From a bacterium (GTDB lineage: Bacteria > Planctomycetota > SZUA-567): a stretch of 42,460 bases of DNA. Within the stretch, counting starts at the first letter, position 1. Each line of letters starts with the position of its first letter. This document shows, piece by piece, positions 8,410 to 16,469 of this stretch. The translations under genes and the position numbers were made by a program. The stretch covers positions 1 to 42,460 of the forward strand of contig QKHZ01000061.1 in NCBI GenBank assembly GCA_003249795.1, read 5' to 3'. The notes under the pieces are model-generated. The model did no database searches. It had not been told where the DNA came from and saw only the letters and a program-made list of their open reading frames with translations.

Positions 8410-9298
8410 CTATAGCCCGAATGGTCTGCCGCGGTGGCTTGCTAAACGCATTCCATTGGGCGGGGCTGAGCCCGTGAATACTTGTCTTGACGACCTGCAA
8501 CTCGGGACGGTTTGCTCGAGCGCGAAGTGCCCGAACAAAATGGAGTGCTTTTCAAAAGGGCGCGCGACATTCCTGTTGATGGGGCCAAACTGCACGCGCC
8601 ACTGCGGGTTTTGCGCAGTCGGTCGGGAAAAGCCTGCGCCGCTGGATCCGACTGAACCGCAGCGTGTTGCTGATGCGGTCAAACGTTTGAGCCTGAAGCA
8701 TGTGGTTATTACTTCGGTAACGCGTGACGATTTGCCCGATGGCGGAGCAGAGCATTTTGCCCGGACCGTTGAGGCGGTTCGACAGACGACGCCGGGAGTC
8801 TCGACCGAGATTCTTGTGCCTGATTTTAATGACAATCGCGATGCGTGGGCGGTAGCTGCCGACTGTCTGCCGGATGTGTTTAACCATAATCTCGAAACCG
8901 TGCCGCGTTTGTACAGCCGCGTGAGGCCCGAAGCAATTTATCAGCGCAGTCTGGATCTGCTCAAGTTTGCCAAAGACAGGCATCCGGCAATGCGGGTCAA
9001 GAGCGGGTTGATGGTCGGTCTTGGCGAGACGGTGGAAGAGATCCTGCAGGTTGGCCGCGATCTTGTCGCGCACGGGGTGGACATGCTGACTGTGGGGCAG
9101 TATCTCAGCCCGTCATCGTCGAAAAACCTGCCGGTGGAGTCGTTCATGCATCCGGATGAATTTGCTGAACTTGAAAAGAGTTTGAAGGCGTTGGGCTTCC
9201 GGTTTGTGGCCGCGTCGCCGTTTGTGCGCAGCAGTTATAATGCAGAAGAGGCGCTGGAGGCGACTGCTTCCGCGGCCCGTTCCGGAGAAACCGAATGA
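8387..9298 (+). CDS. lipA: Lipoyl synthase (radical SAM)
   Basis: 303 residues. LipA inserts two sulfurs into the octanoyl chain on lipoyl domains using two iron-sulfur clusters. The radical-SAM cluster ligands are C69-X3-C73-X2-C76 in GPNCTRHCGFCAVG. The auxiliary, sulfur-donating cluster has C43-X4-C48-X5-C54 (the CPNKMEC region), and the C-terminal RSSYNAEE supplies the conserved serine ligand. The frame is open much further upstream inside lipB. GTG 8387 is chosen because GAGGT lies about 9 nt before it and the length then matches the family. It overlaps lipB by 23 bp and shares ATGA with tmk. Confidence 0.95.
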   Translation: MKSRPKSDYSPNGLPRWLAKRIPLGGAEPVNTCLDDLQLGTVCSSAKCPNKMECFSKGRATFLLMGPNCTRHCGFCAVGREKPAPLDPTEPQRVADAVKRLSLKHVVITSVTRDDLPDGGAEHFARTVEAVRQTTPGVSTEILVPDFNDNRDAWAVAADCLPDVFNHNLETVPRLYSRVRPEAIYQRSLDLLKFAKDRHPAMRVKSGLMVGLGETVEEILQVGRDLVAHGVDMLTVGQYLSPSSSKNLPVESFMHPDEFAELEKSLKALGFRFVAASPFVRSSYNAEEALEATASAARSGETE

Positions 9299-9936
9299 GT
9301 CGAAAAAAACGAGGCACGTTTCTGGTGCTCGAAGGGCCTGACGGCTGCGGCAAAAGCAGTATGCTTGCCGAGATCAAAGAACACTTGCGCGTGAAAAACA
9401 AAGAGGCTGTCTTTGTACGAGACCCGGGCGGCACCGTGATCGGCGGCAAAATCCGCCAGCTTCTGCTTGATCCGGAAAACGTGGCGATGTGCCCGACGAC
9501 CGAACTGCTTCTGTATGCCGCAAGCCGCGCGCAGTTGGTGAACGAAGTTATCCGCCCCGCGCTGGAAGAGGGCAAGCTTGTCATCTCCGACCGGTTCTAT
9601 CTGTCGACGCTGGTGTATCAGGGCGTTGAGTCCAGTCGCAAGCACGGCAGGCTTACTGAAGACCGGTTGCGTGAGATTGTCCGGATCGGTGTTGAGGATA
9701 CTCCGCCGGATCATATCTTTCTGTTGGATGCACCGGCGGAAGTTGGTCTGGCGCGCGTCGGAAATGAGAAAGACCGGATGGAGCAGAAGGGACTGGTCTT
9801 TTTTGAAGAAGTCCGGCAGCGCTACCTCGGCTTTGCTGACGGGATGGGCGAAGAGAAGGTCAGCATCATCGACGCGGACCGCCCGATTCTCGAAGTGAAG
9901 CAGGATCTATTGGAGCGGCTGGATGCCTGGATTTGA
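9295..9936 (+). CDS. tmk: Thymidylate kinase
   Basis: 213 residues. It phosphorylates dTMP to dTDP in dTTP synthesis. The P-loop is EGPDGCGKS at about residues 13-21. The DR(Y/F) substrate motif is present as ISDRFYLSTLVYQG, and the DPGG run (RDPGGT) corresponds to the usual REPGGT, with Asp in place of Glu. The ATG overlaps the lipA stop by 4 bp. The 3' end runs 14 bp into holB, the common tmk-holB pairing of bacterial genomes. Confidence 0.94.
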   Translation: MSRKKRGTFLVLEGPDGCGKSSMLAEIKEHLRVKNKEAVFVRDPGGTVIGGKIRQLLLDPENVAMCPTTELLLYAASRAQLVNEVIRPALEEGKLVISDRFYLSTLVYQGVESSRKHGRLTEDRLREIVRIGVEDTPPDHIFLLDAPAEVGLARVGNEKDRMEQKGLVFFEEVRQRYLGFADGMGEEKVSIIDADRPILEVKQDLLERLDAWI

Positions 9937-10912
9937 CGGGATACTCGGCCAGCCGGTCGCACTCGGATCAATCGAGTCCGAACTTGCGCGCGGGCGGCTC
10001 AACCACGCCTATCTTTTTGAAGGCCGTCAGGGAACAGGACGCCTGTCGCTTGCACGTGCGCTTGCGCGGATGTTGCTGTGCCAGACGACGACCGGCTGCG
10101 GGCAGTGTAAAGGCTGCAAAATGTTTGGCGGCGGCAGCCATCCTGACTATCTGGAAATCCCGCGCGAGGCGAATCTTCTCAAGCGCGGCGATTTTGTCGA
10201 AGGCGATGGTGATCGTCCTGACCATACGCCGATTCTCAACTTCATCTATCTGAAACCGGTAGAAGGCGGCAGGCGCGTGGTGGTGATTCCCGATTCTGAG
10301 CGAATGAATGAAGCGGCAGCGAATGCATTCTTAAAGACGCTGGAAGAGCCGCCGGAAGGGGTTCATATCCTGATGACGACCTCGGCGCGTGACCGGCTTC
10401 TTGGCACGATTGTCAGTCGTTGCCGCAGGCTCGGGGTGCAGCCGCTGGATGAGAAAACGATTGCGGCGGAGTTGTTGAGGCGCGGCGCGGTTGAGAGTCA
10501 GGATGACGCGTCAGCCTTGGCCCTTCTTGCGGAAGGCTCTCTTGGTCAGGCCTTGGCGTTCAGTCAGGGGCAAGCGCCGGAAGACTGGCAGTGGATGCGC
10601 GAGTCCTTGGGCAAACTCACCCCGGATGGTGCGCTGCAACTGGCAAAGGGAATGCTGCAGCGGGCGTCGGAAAAGGGCAGCTCTGCCGCCGAAAAACGGC
10701 AAGGGGCAAAGATCATGCTGGATCTGGCGGCTCTGGCACTGCGGCAGGCACTCCGGCGTGGCGGGCATCCGCTGAACATCGAACGGGCATTGCAGGCGCT
10801 GTGGGATGCGGGCGAGCAACTGGACGCGAATGTTCGCACCGAACTGGTGTTGCAGGCAGCGGCGCTGAATCTGGTCTCCTCCCTTCGTCGTCCGGATGTG
10901 CGAACTGAGTAA
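9923..10912 (+). CDS. holB: DNA polymerase III subunit delta'
   Basis: 329 residues, a clamp-loader AAA+ subunit. It opens with the usual GQPVALGSIESELARGRLNHAYLFEG. The P-loop reads GRQGTGR (residues 34-40), with Arg40 where ATPase clamp-loader subunits have Lys. This fits delta' as a non-hydrolysing stator. The zinc module has C53, C59, C62 and C65, and the SRC motif is TIVSRCRRLG, which supplies the arginine finger to the neighbouring subunit. The gene starts inside the end of tmk and is the last of the operon; a 292-bp gap follows. Confidence 0.9.
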   Translation: MPGFDGILGQPVALGSIESELARGRLNHAYLFEGRQGTGRLSLARALARMLLCQTTTGCGQCKGCKMFGGGSHPDYLEIPREANLLKRGDFVEGDGDRPDHTPILNFIYLKPVEGGRRVVVIPDSERMNEAAANAFLKTLEEPPEGVHILMTTSARDRLLGTIVSRCRRLGVQPLDEKTIAAELLRRGAVESQDDASALALLAEGSLGQALAFSQGQAPEDWQWMRESLGKLTPDGALQLAKGMLQRASEKGSSAAEKRQGAKIMLDLAALALRQALRRGGHPLNIERALQALWDAGEQLDANVRTELVLQAAALNLVSSLRRPDVRTE

Positions 10913-11204
10913 ATTTTTCATAACTTATTTTTAAGTAACATATTATGTTGTTTGTTTGGCTCCGCGGATGATGTCAGGATCTGCGAACGCCAATGGTTTG
11001 ACCGATAAGTAGTTCCAGTCATTTTCACAACTCACTTGCCCAACCGAGAAACGACCAATATTTTTGAAAGACATTTTGTGAAATTCCGCTATACTAGCGA
11101 TCATCGCGTATTGTGCTGTCCGGCATTGTACGGCGGTGGTGTATTTGTGCGATTTTTAGCATCATGCGGTTAAGTGTCTTGATAAACAAAAGGATACAAG
11201 CGTC
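10913..11204. other. 292-bp intergenic region between holB and the RicT cluster
   Basis: AT-richer than its flanks. No open reading frame with a ribosome site, no tRNA and no clear terminator hairpin were found. It holds one weak promoter candidate (11064-11095) and an AAAGGA ribosome site just before 11205. Confidence 0.5.
11064..11095 (+). promoter_or_regulatory. Weak promoter candidate for the RicT cluster
   Basis: TTGAAA at 11064-11069 and TATACT at 11090-11095. The -10 is good but the 20-bp spacing is longer than ideal, so the -35 assignment may be wrong. It lies about 110 bp before the first gene. Confidence 0.3.
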
Positions 11205-11450
11205 ATGCTCAAGCGTTTCTGGCTGACCCACTTGCCTGCGCTGATCGGTCCATTGTTGATCTGGGGGTATCTGTATTACACCAGTCTTCACGGCAAGGTC
11301 GATCTGTGGCAGTCGCCCTTCTGGGAAGTCAACGTCATCGGCATTATCGCCGGCATGTCGTTTGGGTACCTGATCTGTCTGGTAAAATGGTCCCGTTTTC
11401 TCCAAAAGATGATGCGGGAGGCTCCGCCAGACTCGAGGGCGCCTGAATGA
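11205..11450 (+). CDS. Small two-span membrane protein
   Basis: 81 residues. Two hydrophobic segments at about residues 10-27 and 43-60 are joined by a short polar loop, with a basic C-terminal stretch (KWSRFLQKMMRE). This suggests both ends are cytoplasmic. ATG 11205 has AAAGGA upstream. Its stop overlaps the ATG at 11447 (ATGA), coupling it to the PSP1/RicT gene. I do not recognise the family. Small integral membrane proteins in this position could help place RicT at the membrane, but that is only a guess from coupling. Confidence 0.75.
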   Translation: MLKRFWLTHLPALIGPLLIWGYLYYTSLHGKVDLWQSPFWEVNVIGIIAGMSFGYLICLVKWSRFLQKMMREAPPDSRAPE

Positions 11451-11461
11451 CGGAGGAAAAG

Positions 11462-12553
11462 ATGGCGAAGTATATTGTTCCCGTCCAGCACGGGATGATG
11501 ATGGAAAGCGAAAAGTTCCTGTCGGAAGACGGTGACTACAGCGTTGGCGACGTGCTCATTATCCGCGGCGAGCGCGGGGTCGATTACGGCACGGTTGACG
11601 GCCCGGTTCAGGAAGTCGACCGCGATATCAAGGGGCTTGGCGAAGTCATGCGCCGGGCAAGTTCGGATGATATGCGTATCATCCAGCACATCCGCGAAGT
11701 GCGTGAGCCGGAAGAACTCGCATATTGCAAAGAGTGCATCCAGGAGCGGAAGCTTCCTATGAAGCTGGCCGGCCTTGAGCACCTCTTCGGCGGCGACAAG
11801 GTGATTTTTTATTTTCTCGCTGACGGGCGCGTCGATTTCCGCGAACTGGTCAAGGATCTTGCGCGGCGCTACCGGATGCGGATCGAAATGCGCCAGATCG
11901 GTGTGCGTGATGAAGCGCGGATGCTCTCGGACTACGAGCACTGCGGGCGTGAACTCTGCTGCCGGACGTTTTTGCGTAAACTTGATCCCGTAACGATGCG
12001 CATGGCCAAGATGCAGAAGACGACGCTTGATCCGAGCAAAATTTCCGGTCACTGCGGGCGTCTGATGTGCTGCCTGCGGTTTGAGGATGAGGTCTATACG
12101 CTCAACCGCAACGAACTGCCGAAAAAAGGCGAGGTGGTGGCTACCGAGCAGCATGAAGGCATCGTGATCTCGACCAATATTCTGACCCAATATATCGTCA
12201 TCGGCAAACGCGACGGAACGACCGAAACGATCCATCTGTCTGAGGTGATAGACCGTAAAGGCCGCTCCCAGCAGAACCAGAGTTGTTGCAAAAGCTCCGA
12301 CAAGCCTTGCAGAAATCAGCAGCGTGACAATCGGGGAAATCAGCAAAACCGGCAGGGGCAGAACGGCGAGTCACAGAACCGCAAAAATGAGTCGGCTCAA
12401 GAGAACTCGTCTGCATCGTCAGCAGAAAATCGCCAAGCCGGTTCTGAGCAGGCCGAGACGAAGACCCCGGAAAATAACGATCGAAAAAATGAAGCAGCCG
12501 GTTCATCGCAGGATGCGTCCGGTCAACAGGCTGATACGGATAACAGGCAATGA
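11462..12553 (+). CDS. ricT: PSP1-domain protein, RicT/YaaT family
   Basis: 363 residues from ATG 11462. An earlier in-frame ATG at 11447 overlaps the previous stop, but GGAGG sits 5 nt before 11462 and the conserved sequence starts there. The PSP1 C-terminal domain covers about residues 60-145. The signature cysteines are C161, C166 and C167 in HCGRELCC and C198, C203 and C204 in HCGRLMCC. In Bacillus RicT (YaaT) such cysteines take part in Fe-S binding within the RicA-RicF-RicT complex, which acts with RNase Y and in phosphorelay control. The final 90 or so residues are low-complexity Gln, Asn, Ser and Glu, an unusual acidic/polar tail. It is coupled to the next gene by ATGA. RicA and RicF partners are not seen here. 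Confidence 0.85.
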   Translation: MAKYIVPVQHGMMMESEKFLSEDGDYSVGDVLIIRGERGVDYGTVDGPVQEVDRDIKGLGEVMRRASSDDMRIIQHIREVREPEELAYCKECIQERKLPMKLAGLEHLFGGDKVIFYFLADGRVDFRELVKDLARRYRMRIEMRQIGVRDEARMLSDYEHCGRELCCRTFLRKLDPVTMRMAKMQKTTLDPSKISGHCGRLMCCLRFEDEVYTLNRNELPKKGEVVATEQHEGIVISTNILTQYIVIGKRDGTTETIHLSEVIDRKGRSQQNQSCCKSSDKPCRNQQRDNRGNQQNRQGQNGESQNRKNESAQENSSASSAENRQAGSEQAETKTPENNDRKNEAAGSSQDASGQQADTDNRQ

Positions 12554-12972
12554 ATGCGCGTGAACATCTCAGGCTGGTGCGTCAGTTGGCTGAGCGTGAC
12601 GGCAGATACCGTCCGGAAGCGTTTCTGTTTGTTTCTGAAGCGGTCAGCCATACCCAGAACTGGGTCAGAAAAGGCGAGATCCGCAGGTCTGACGAAGATC
12701 CCGAACGTGGCAATGACGGCGAGTTTCACGTCAGCGGGCAGGAGCTTCTTGAAGGATTGCGGCGGCTGTCGAAACAGCGATGGGGAGAGCTTGCGCCGAC
12801 GGTTCTGCGGCAGTGGGGCGTGTTCCGTTGCGAGGATTTCGGCCAGATCGTTTTCCTGATGGTTGAGGACGAAAACCTGCAGTGGAAAAAACGCGATTGC
12901 GATACGCTGGACGACTTCAGCGGCGGCTTTGATTTTGACACTGCGTTTCTGGAAGGTCCGGAGGACGACTGA
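12550..12972 (+). CDS. Minf_1886-type conserved hypothetical protein
   Basis: 140 residues, starting within the stop of ricT (ATGA). The sequence around RYRPEAFLFVSEAV, HVSGQELLEGLR and VLRQWGVFRCEDFGQIVFLMVE matches my memory of the Minf_1886 family (TIGR04138). That family is confined to Planctomycetes, Verrucomicrobia and relatives and has no known function. The protein is soluble, with no signal peptide. The last 25 residues are acidic. Its coupling to ricT suggests a PVC-specific partner in RNA handling or regulation, which is inference. Confidence 0.8.
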   Translation: MNAREHLRLVRQLAERDGRYRPEAFLFVSEAVSHTQNWVRKGEIRRSDEDPERGNDGEFHVSGQELLEGLRRLSKQRWGELAPTVLRQWGVFRCEDFGQIVFLMVEDENLQWKKRDCDTLDDFSGGFDFDTAFLEGPEDD

Positions 12973-13058
12973 ACTCCGGCTGCATCGGATGAAAAACGAT
13001 ATCGGCCGTTACCTCTGTATGGCGAGGCCGTTATTCAGAAAAGGGAGTGGCAAGCGGC

Positions 13059-13535
13059 ATGGTCTGGAACTTTTCATTTGTGATTCCTGGAAAGCTGGCC
13101 GGGCTTGCGCGTCCCGGTTCACAGGCAACGCTTGAAAGTGATTTGCGGGAGCTGAAGGCAAAAAATATCGGCGGGCTGGTTTCATTGACGCCGACTCCGC
13201 CGGATATCGAGACGATCTGCGATAAGGGGATAAAGCACCTGCATCTTCCAGTGATGGATTTTACGCCGCCGACGCTGCAGCAGATCGAAAGCTTTGTCCG
13301 GTTTGCCCAGGAAATTATCGATAGCGGTCACGCCGTTGGTGTTCACTGCGCCGCCGGTTACGGTCGAACGGGGACGATGCTGGCGTGCTATCTGGTCGCC
13401 ATCGGCGAGTCCGCGGACGAGGCGATCGAGTCGGTACGCTGTATCCGCCCAGGGTCGATCGAGACCGACGAGCAGGAAAAATGCATTATGCTGTATGCCG
13501 ATTACATCAGGCAGCGAGCGGAAGCTGAACGCTGA
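13059..13535 (+). CDS. Dual-specificity protein phosphatase, DUSP23-like
   Basis: 158 residues from ATG 13059; a GTG at 13047 is possible but the DUSP23-type N-terminus begins at MVWNFSFVIPG. The P-loop is HCAAGYGRT with Cys97 as nucleophile and Arg103 binding phosphate. Asp67 in VMDFTPP is the expected general acid, 30 residues before the cysteine as in human DUSP23/VHZ. Long stretches match that protein by memory: PGKLAGLA, VGVHCA-GRTGTMLACYLV and RPGSIETDEQEK. It is a single catalytic domain with no signal peptide, so it is cytoplasmic. It should remove phosphate from Ser/Thr or Tyr. It lies 112 bp before a Ser/Thr kinase on the same strand, which suggests an opposing pair. Confidence 0.9.
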   Translation: MVWNFSFVIPGKLAGLARPGSQATLESDLRELKAKNIGGLVSLTPTPPDIETICDKGIKHLHLPVMDFTPPTLQQIESFVRFAQEIIDSGHAVGVHCAAGYGRTGTMLACYLVAIGESADEAIESVRCIRPGSIETDEQEKCIMLYADYIRQRAEAER

Positions 13536-13647
13536 GGATTGGAGCCATCGTCCTGCAGGGGCGTGGTATCCGGCATGCGGTTGCAGTGATGACAATGCAA
13601 TGGGAAATACGCGCATGTGCGCGAGCAGAGAGGAAACGGGGAACTTC

Positions 13648-14853
13648 ATGGCCGAAGAAGAACACGACGCACTTGATTTCGCTACCCTTGCCATTGCCCA
13701 CAAGATCCTGACCCACGACCAGATTGAGCGTGCGCAGGAAATTGTCGATAGCGGTGAACGCGGCCGGATTACCGTCGAACAGGTCTTGCTGGAAGACAAG
13801 CTGCTCACACAGGAAGAAGTTTGGGCGATCTATAAAGCGCAGGAGCGTCTGAGCCGTGATGCCAAAACAGTTGGCCGCAAGATCGGCGGCTATGAGATCC
13901 ATGGCGTGTTGGGGCAGGGCGGTCTGGGGGTTGTTTACCGCGCACGGCAGCTCAGCATGGGGCGTTTTGTCGCTCTGAAAGTGCTGCACGAAAAGTGGGT
14001 CGGTGATGACGAGTTCCGCAAACGTTTCCTGGTTGAAGCGCGGCTTGTCGGACGCCTGAGCCATCCGAATCTGATTCAGGTTTTTGATGTCGGCCGGTAT
14101 AAAACCACGCTCTATTATTCGATGGAGTTTATTGACGGTGAAACGGTCGAGACGCAGCTTGACCGCGACGGGCCGATGGATGTACTCGCCGCGTCGGACA
14201 TCACGATCCAGATCGGTCGGGCGCTGCAGTATCTGGCCGGGAACAAGATTGTTCACCGTGACGTGAAACCCGGCAATATCATGATGACGCGTGCGGGTGT
14301 GGCAAAACTCGGTGACTTCGGATTTGTGAAGTCTTCGCTTGATGCGGTGTTGTCGCCTGAGGGCGAGGTGCTGGGCACTCCCGACTATATCTCGCCGGAA
14401 GCCGCACGCGGGGATACGAATCTGGATTATCGCAGTGATATGTATTCGCTGGGGGCGACGCTGTACCATATGCTGGCAGGCCGTCCGCCGTTCGGTGGCA
14501 GCGGCTCGTCGGTGATGGACGCGCATATTACAAAAGACGCGCCGGAGCTGGGCAGTATTAATCCCGATGTCCCTGAACGCGCCCGTCTGATCGTCGCCAA
14601 GCTGATGGCCAAAGATCCGCTTGAGCGGTACAACGATTATAAAGAGCTGTTTGAGGATCTTGATCTGCTACGCTCGGAAACCGGCCCCACTGCCGGTGTC
14701 GCAACAGCACCACGTCGCAAGCCTGACCGGCACCTGACAGCGATGATCGAGGAAAACCGGCAGATCCGTTCGAAGATGAAATTATTGGTCATTGGCAATA
14801 TCATTTTTGCCGTGTTGGTGGTTGTGCTGCTGATTGTGCTACTGGCTCGGTAG
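13648..14853 (+). CDS. Membrane-anchored Ser/Thr protein kinase with N-terminal helical domain
   Basis: 401 residues. ATG 13648 follows a purine-rich AGAGGAAACGGGG; the frame is open upstream but overlaps the phosphatase. Residues 5-70 form a separate helical domain (KILTHDQIERAQEIVDSG...LLTQEEVWAIYKAQ). It resembles the type-II-secretion-ATPase N-terminal-like repeat seen in front of some planctomycete kinases. The kinase domain then shows the glycine loop GQGGLGVVYRAR (from residue 89), Lys111, the catalytic HRDVKPGN with Asp205, DFG with Asp223, and SPE in place of APE. A Pro-Asp linker and one C-terminal transmembrane helix (about 376-399) end the protein, leaving the kinase in the cytoplasm and no extracellular sensor. 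It is probably regulated by the N-terminal domain or by the adjacent phosphatase. Confidence 0.92.
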   Translation: MAEEEHDALDFATLAIAHKILTHDQIERAQEIVDSGERGRITVEQVLLEDKLLTQEEVWAIYKAQERLSRDAKTVGRKIGGYEIHGVLGQGGLGVVYRARQLSMGRFVALKVLHEKWVGDDEFRKRFLVEARLVGRLSHPNLIQVFDVGRYKTTLYYSMEFIDGETVETQLDRDGPMDVLAASDITIQIGRALQYLAGNKIVHRDVKPGNIMMTRAGVAKLGDFGFVKSSLDAVLSPEGEVLGTPDYISPEAARGDTNLDYRSDMYSLGATLYHMLAGRPPFGGSGSSVMDAHITKDAPELGSINPDVPERARLIVAKLMAKDPLERYNDYKELFEDLDLLRSETGPTAGVATAPRRKPDRHLTAMIEENRQIRSKMKLLVIGNIIFAVLVVVLLIVLLAR

Positions 14854-14945
14854 GGTTTTTGAGCCGGTGGTTTGAGTCGTCGAATGATTTGAAATTCCGG
14901 TGGCTGCCGGATTGTATTGACAAATGTTTTCTGGGAGGAGAAAAA

Positions 14946-16469
14946 ATGCGCTCGTTCTGCAAAATAGGTGTGCTGGTTCTCATGCTTGCCATGTCTTCGA
15001 CGGCGTTTGCTGCGCAGGCCGGTGCGGGAAGAGATGAGCGTCCAGATGACCGGCTGGTTATTACAAAGCTGATGATCGAAACGCGTGATCCCTTTGTTGA
15101 AACGCGTGTCACGGCGATTCAGGATCTGGGCCGTCAGAGCAATGCGGATCTGGTCCGGGAGTTTGAAGTCTTCAGCAAGCTCAAGGAGATCGCCGAGTCG
15201 GACAAGCGTTTTCCCCGCGAACGGATCGAAGCACTTGGGGCAATGGCGCAGCTTCAGAAAAACGGCCTTGGCAGCCCGAATATCATCGATGACCTGCTGA
15301 AGCTGATCGAGATTGGCAAAACTTCCTATAATAGCAAAAAAGGTCGTACGCCGGTTCCTGTTCAGATCGCTGCGCTCCGGCTGATGGTGGTTCTGGCTAA
15401 TGCCAAGAATACTGATGAACTGTTGCGGACGCGTACCTTTGATCAACTCAAGAACCTGTGGAAGGACAGTGATAAGCCCAGTTACAATACATCATCCTAC
15501 CTGCGCGCTCAGATGATTGAAGCCATCAGCGGTTTTACGCAGGAAAAAGATACGAAAGGTCTTTTGCTGGATGCGTTGAAGGAAAAATCAAAGCTGATCC
15601 GTCTTGGTGCGCTCAGCGGCTTGCAGTTTTGGCTGGAAGTTCACACTAACGACAAAGACAAAGATATCGCAGAGGATGTGACAAAGCTTCTGCAGTTCAT
15701 GTTCAAGAAGCCGGAAGAGGTCGAAACCCGTATCCAGTGCATTGAGGTGTTGGACGCGCTGGCGGCAAACGGCTACGAGTTCAGCAAAGGCAACTCGATG
15801 CTGCGCAAGGCGGTCGGCAGCCTGATGAATGAAGGAACCGATATCGAAGCGCGCGCGGCAGTCCGTTTTCTGCTGCGCACGGCGGCTGACGATTTCGATA
15901 TCGTCGATGTGATTCTCGAAGCTGCACAAAACAAGGGATCGGTCAAACGTGATTTTGAAACCCTGCACGAATTCAGCAAGGCGCTGGTGGAAGTGATGAA
16001 CCGCGTTGCGTATGACAGCGAATCGACGCAGAAGTCCAAGGCGAAAGCTGCCGCGCAGAAGGTGATCGACCACTTCTTTGCGATCCTCGTGCAGCGGGAT
16101 GCGCCGATTGTGTTGAAGCAGAGTGCGCTGTTTGGTCTGGGTACGACGCCGACGGAGTTTGACCGAACCAATATAGTTGATGCCCTGATCAAGTTCCTTG
16201 AGGCGGTTGTGAATGCAGAAAAAGCACCGCGTTCATTGATTGATGAATGTGAAACCAGCTTGATGGCGCTGACCGGTGAAAGTGCCAAACGCGTCAAAAT
16301 TGTTAATCCAGCTCTGCGCGGAACCGAAAGGTTTGATACGATGGCAGCGGAAAACCCTGAGTCCGTGATGATCGAAGTTCCGAATGTGGAAGCATGGAAG
16401 ACGTGGTTTGAGAATAATAAGGAATGGCTGGCGGCTGGCAAAAACCCGCTGAACCGTGAGGGTATGTGA
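14946..16469 (+). CDS. Exported helical-repeat (HEAT-like) protein
   Basis: 507 residues. ATG 14946 is fixed by a strong GGAGGAG ribosome site. A signal peptide is clear: a basic start, VLVLMLAMSSTAFA, and probable cleavage after AFA or FAA. The rest is almost wholly alpha-helical with repeated pairs such as ETRVTAIQDLGRQ, RERIEALGAMAQL, LIRLGALSGLQFW and KLIEIGK. These read as HEAT/armadillo-type repeats, so the protein is a scaffold with no visible catalytic motif. The C-terminal 40 residues contain WKTWFENNKEWL, a tail often seen in planctomycete and verrucomicrobial HEAT proteins. The stop overlaps the next gene, suggesting a shared envelope role with the SPOR protein. The partner is unknown. 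Confidence 0.72.
   Translation: MRSFCKIGVLVLMLAMSSTAFAAQAGAGRDERPDDRLVITKLMIETRDPFVETRVTAIQDLGRQSNADLVREFEVFSKLKEIAESDKRFPRERIEALGAMAQLQKNGLGSPNIIDDLLKLIEIGKTSYNSKKGRTPVPVQIAALRLMVVLANAKNTDELLRTRTFDQLKNLWKDSDKPSYNTSSYLRAQMIEAISGFTQEKDTKGLLLDALKEKSKLIRLGALSGLQFWLEVHTNDKDKDIAEDVTKLLQFMFKKPEEVETRIQCIEVLDALAANGYEFSKGNSMLRKAVGSLMNEGTDIEARAAVRFLLRTAADDFDIVDVILEAAQNKGSVKRDFETLHEFSKALVEVMNRVAYDSESTQKSKAKAAAQKVIDHFFAILVQRDAPIVLKQSALFGLGTTPTEFDRTNIVDALIKFLEAVVNAEKAPRSLIDECETSLMALTGESAKRVKIVNPALRGTERFDTMAAENPESVMIEVPNVEAWKTWFENNKEWLAAGKNPLNREGM

Noticed and set aside
11288-12346. 352-codon minus-strand frame opposite ricT
   Set aside because: Antisense to conserved PSP1 and cysteine motifs; no start signal and no recognisable domain.
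13294-13647. N-terminal extension of the kinase frame over the phosphatase gene
   Set aside because: This stretch overlaps a certain DUSP coding region in another frame; ATG 13648 has a ribosome site and begins the kinase protein.
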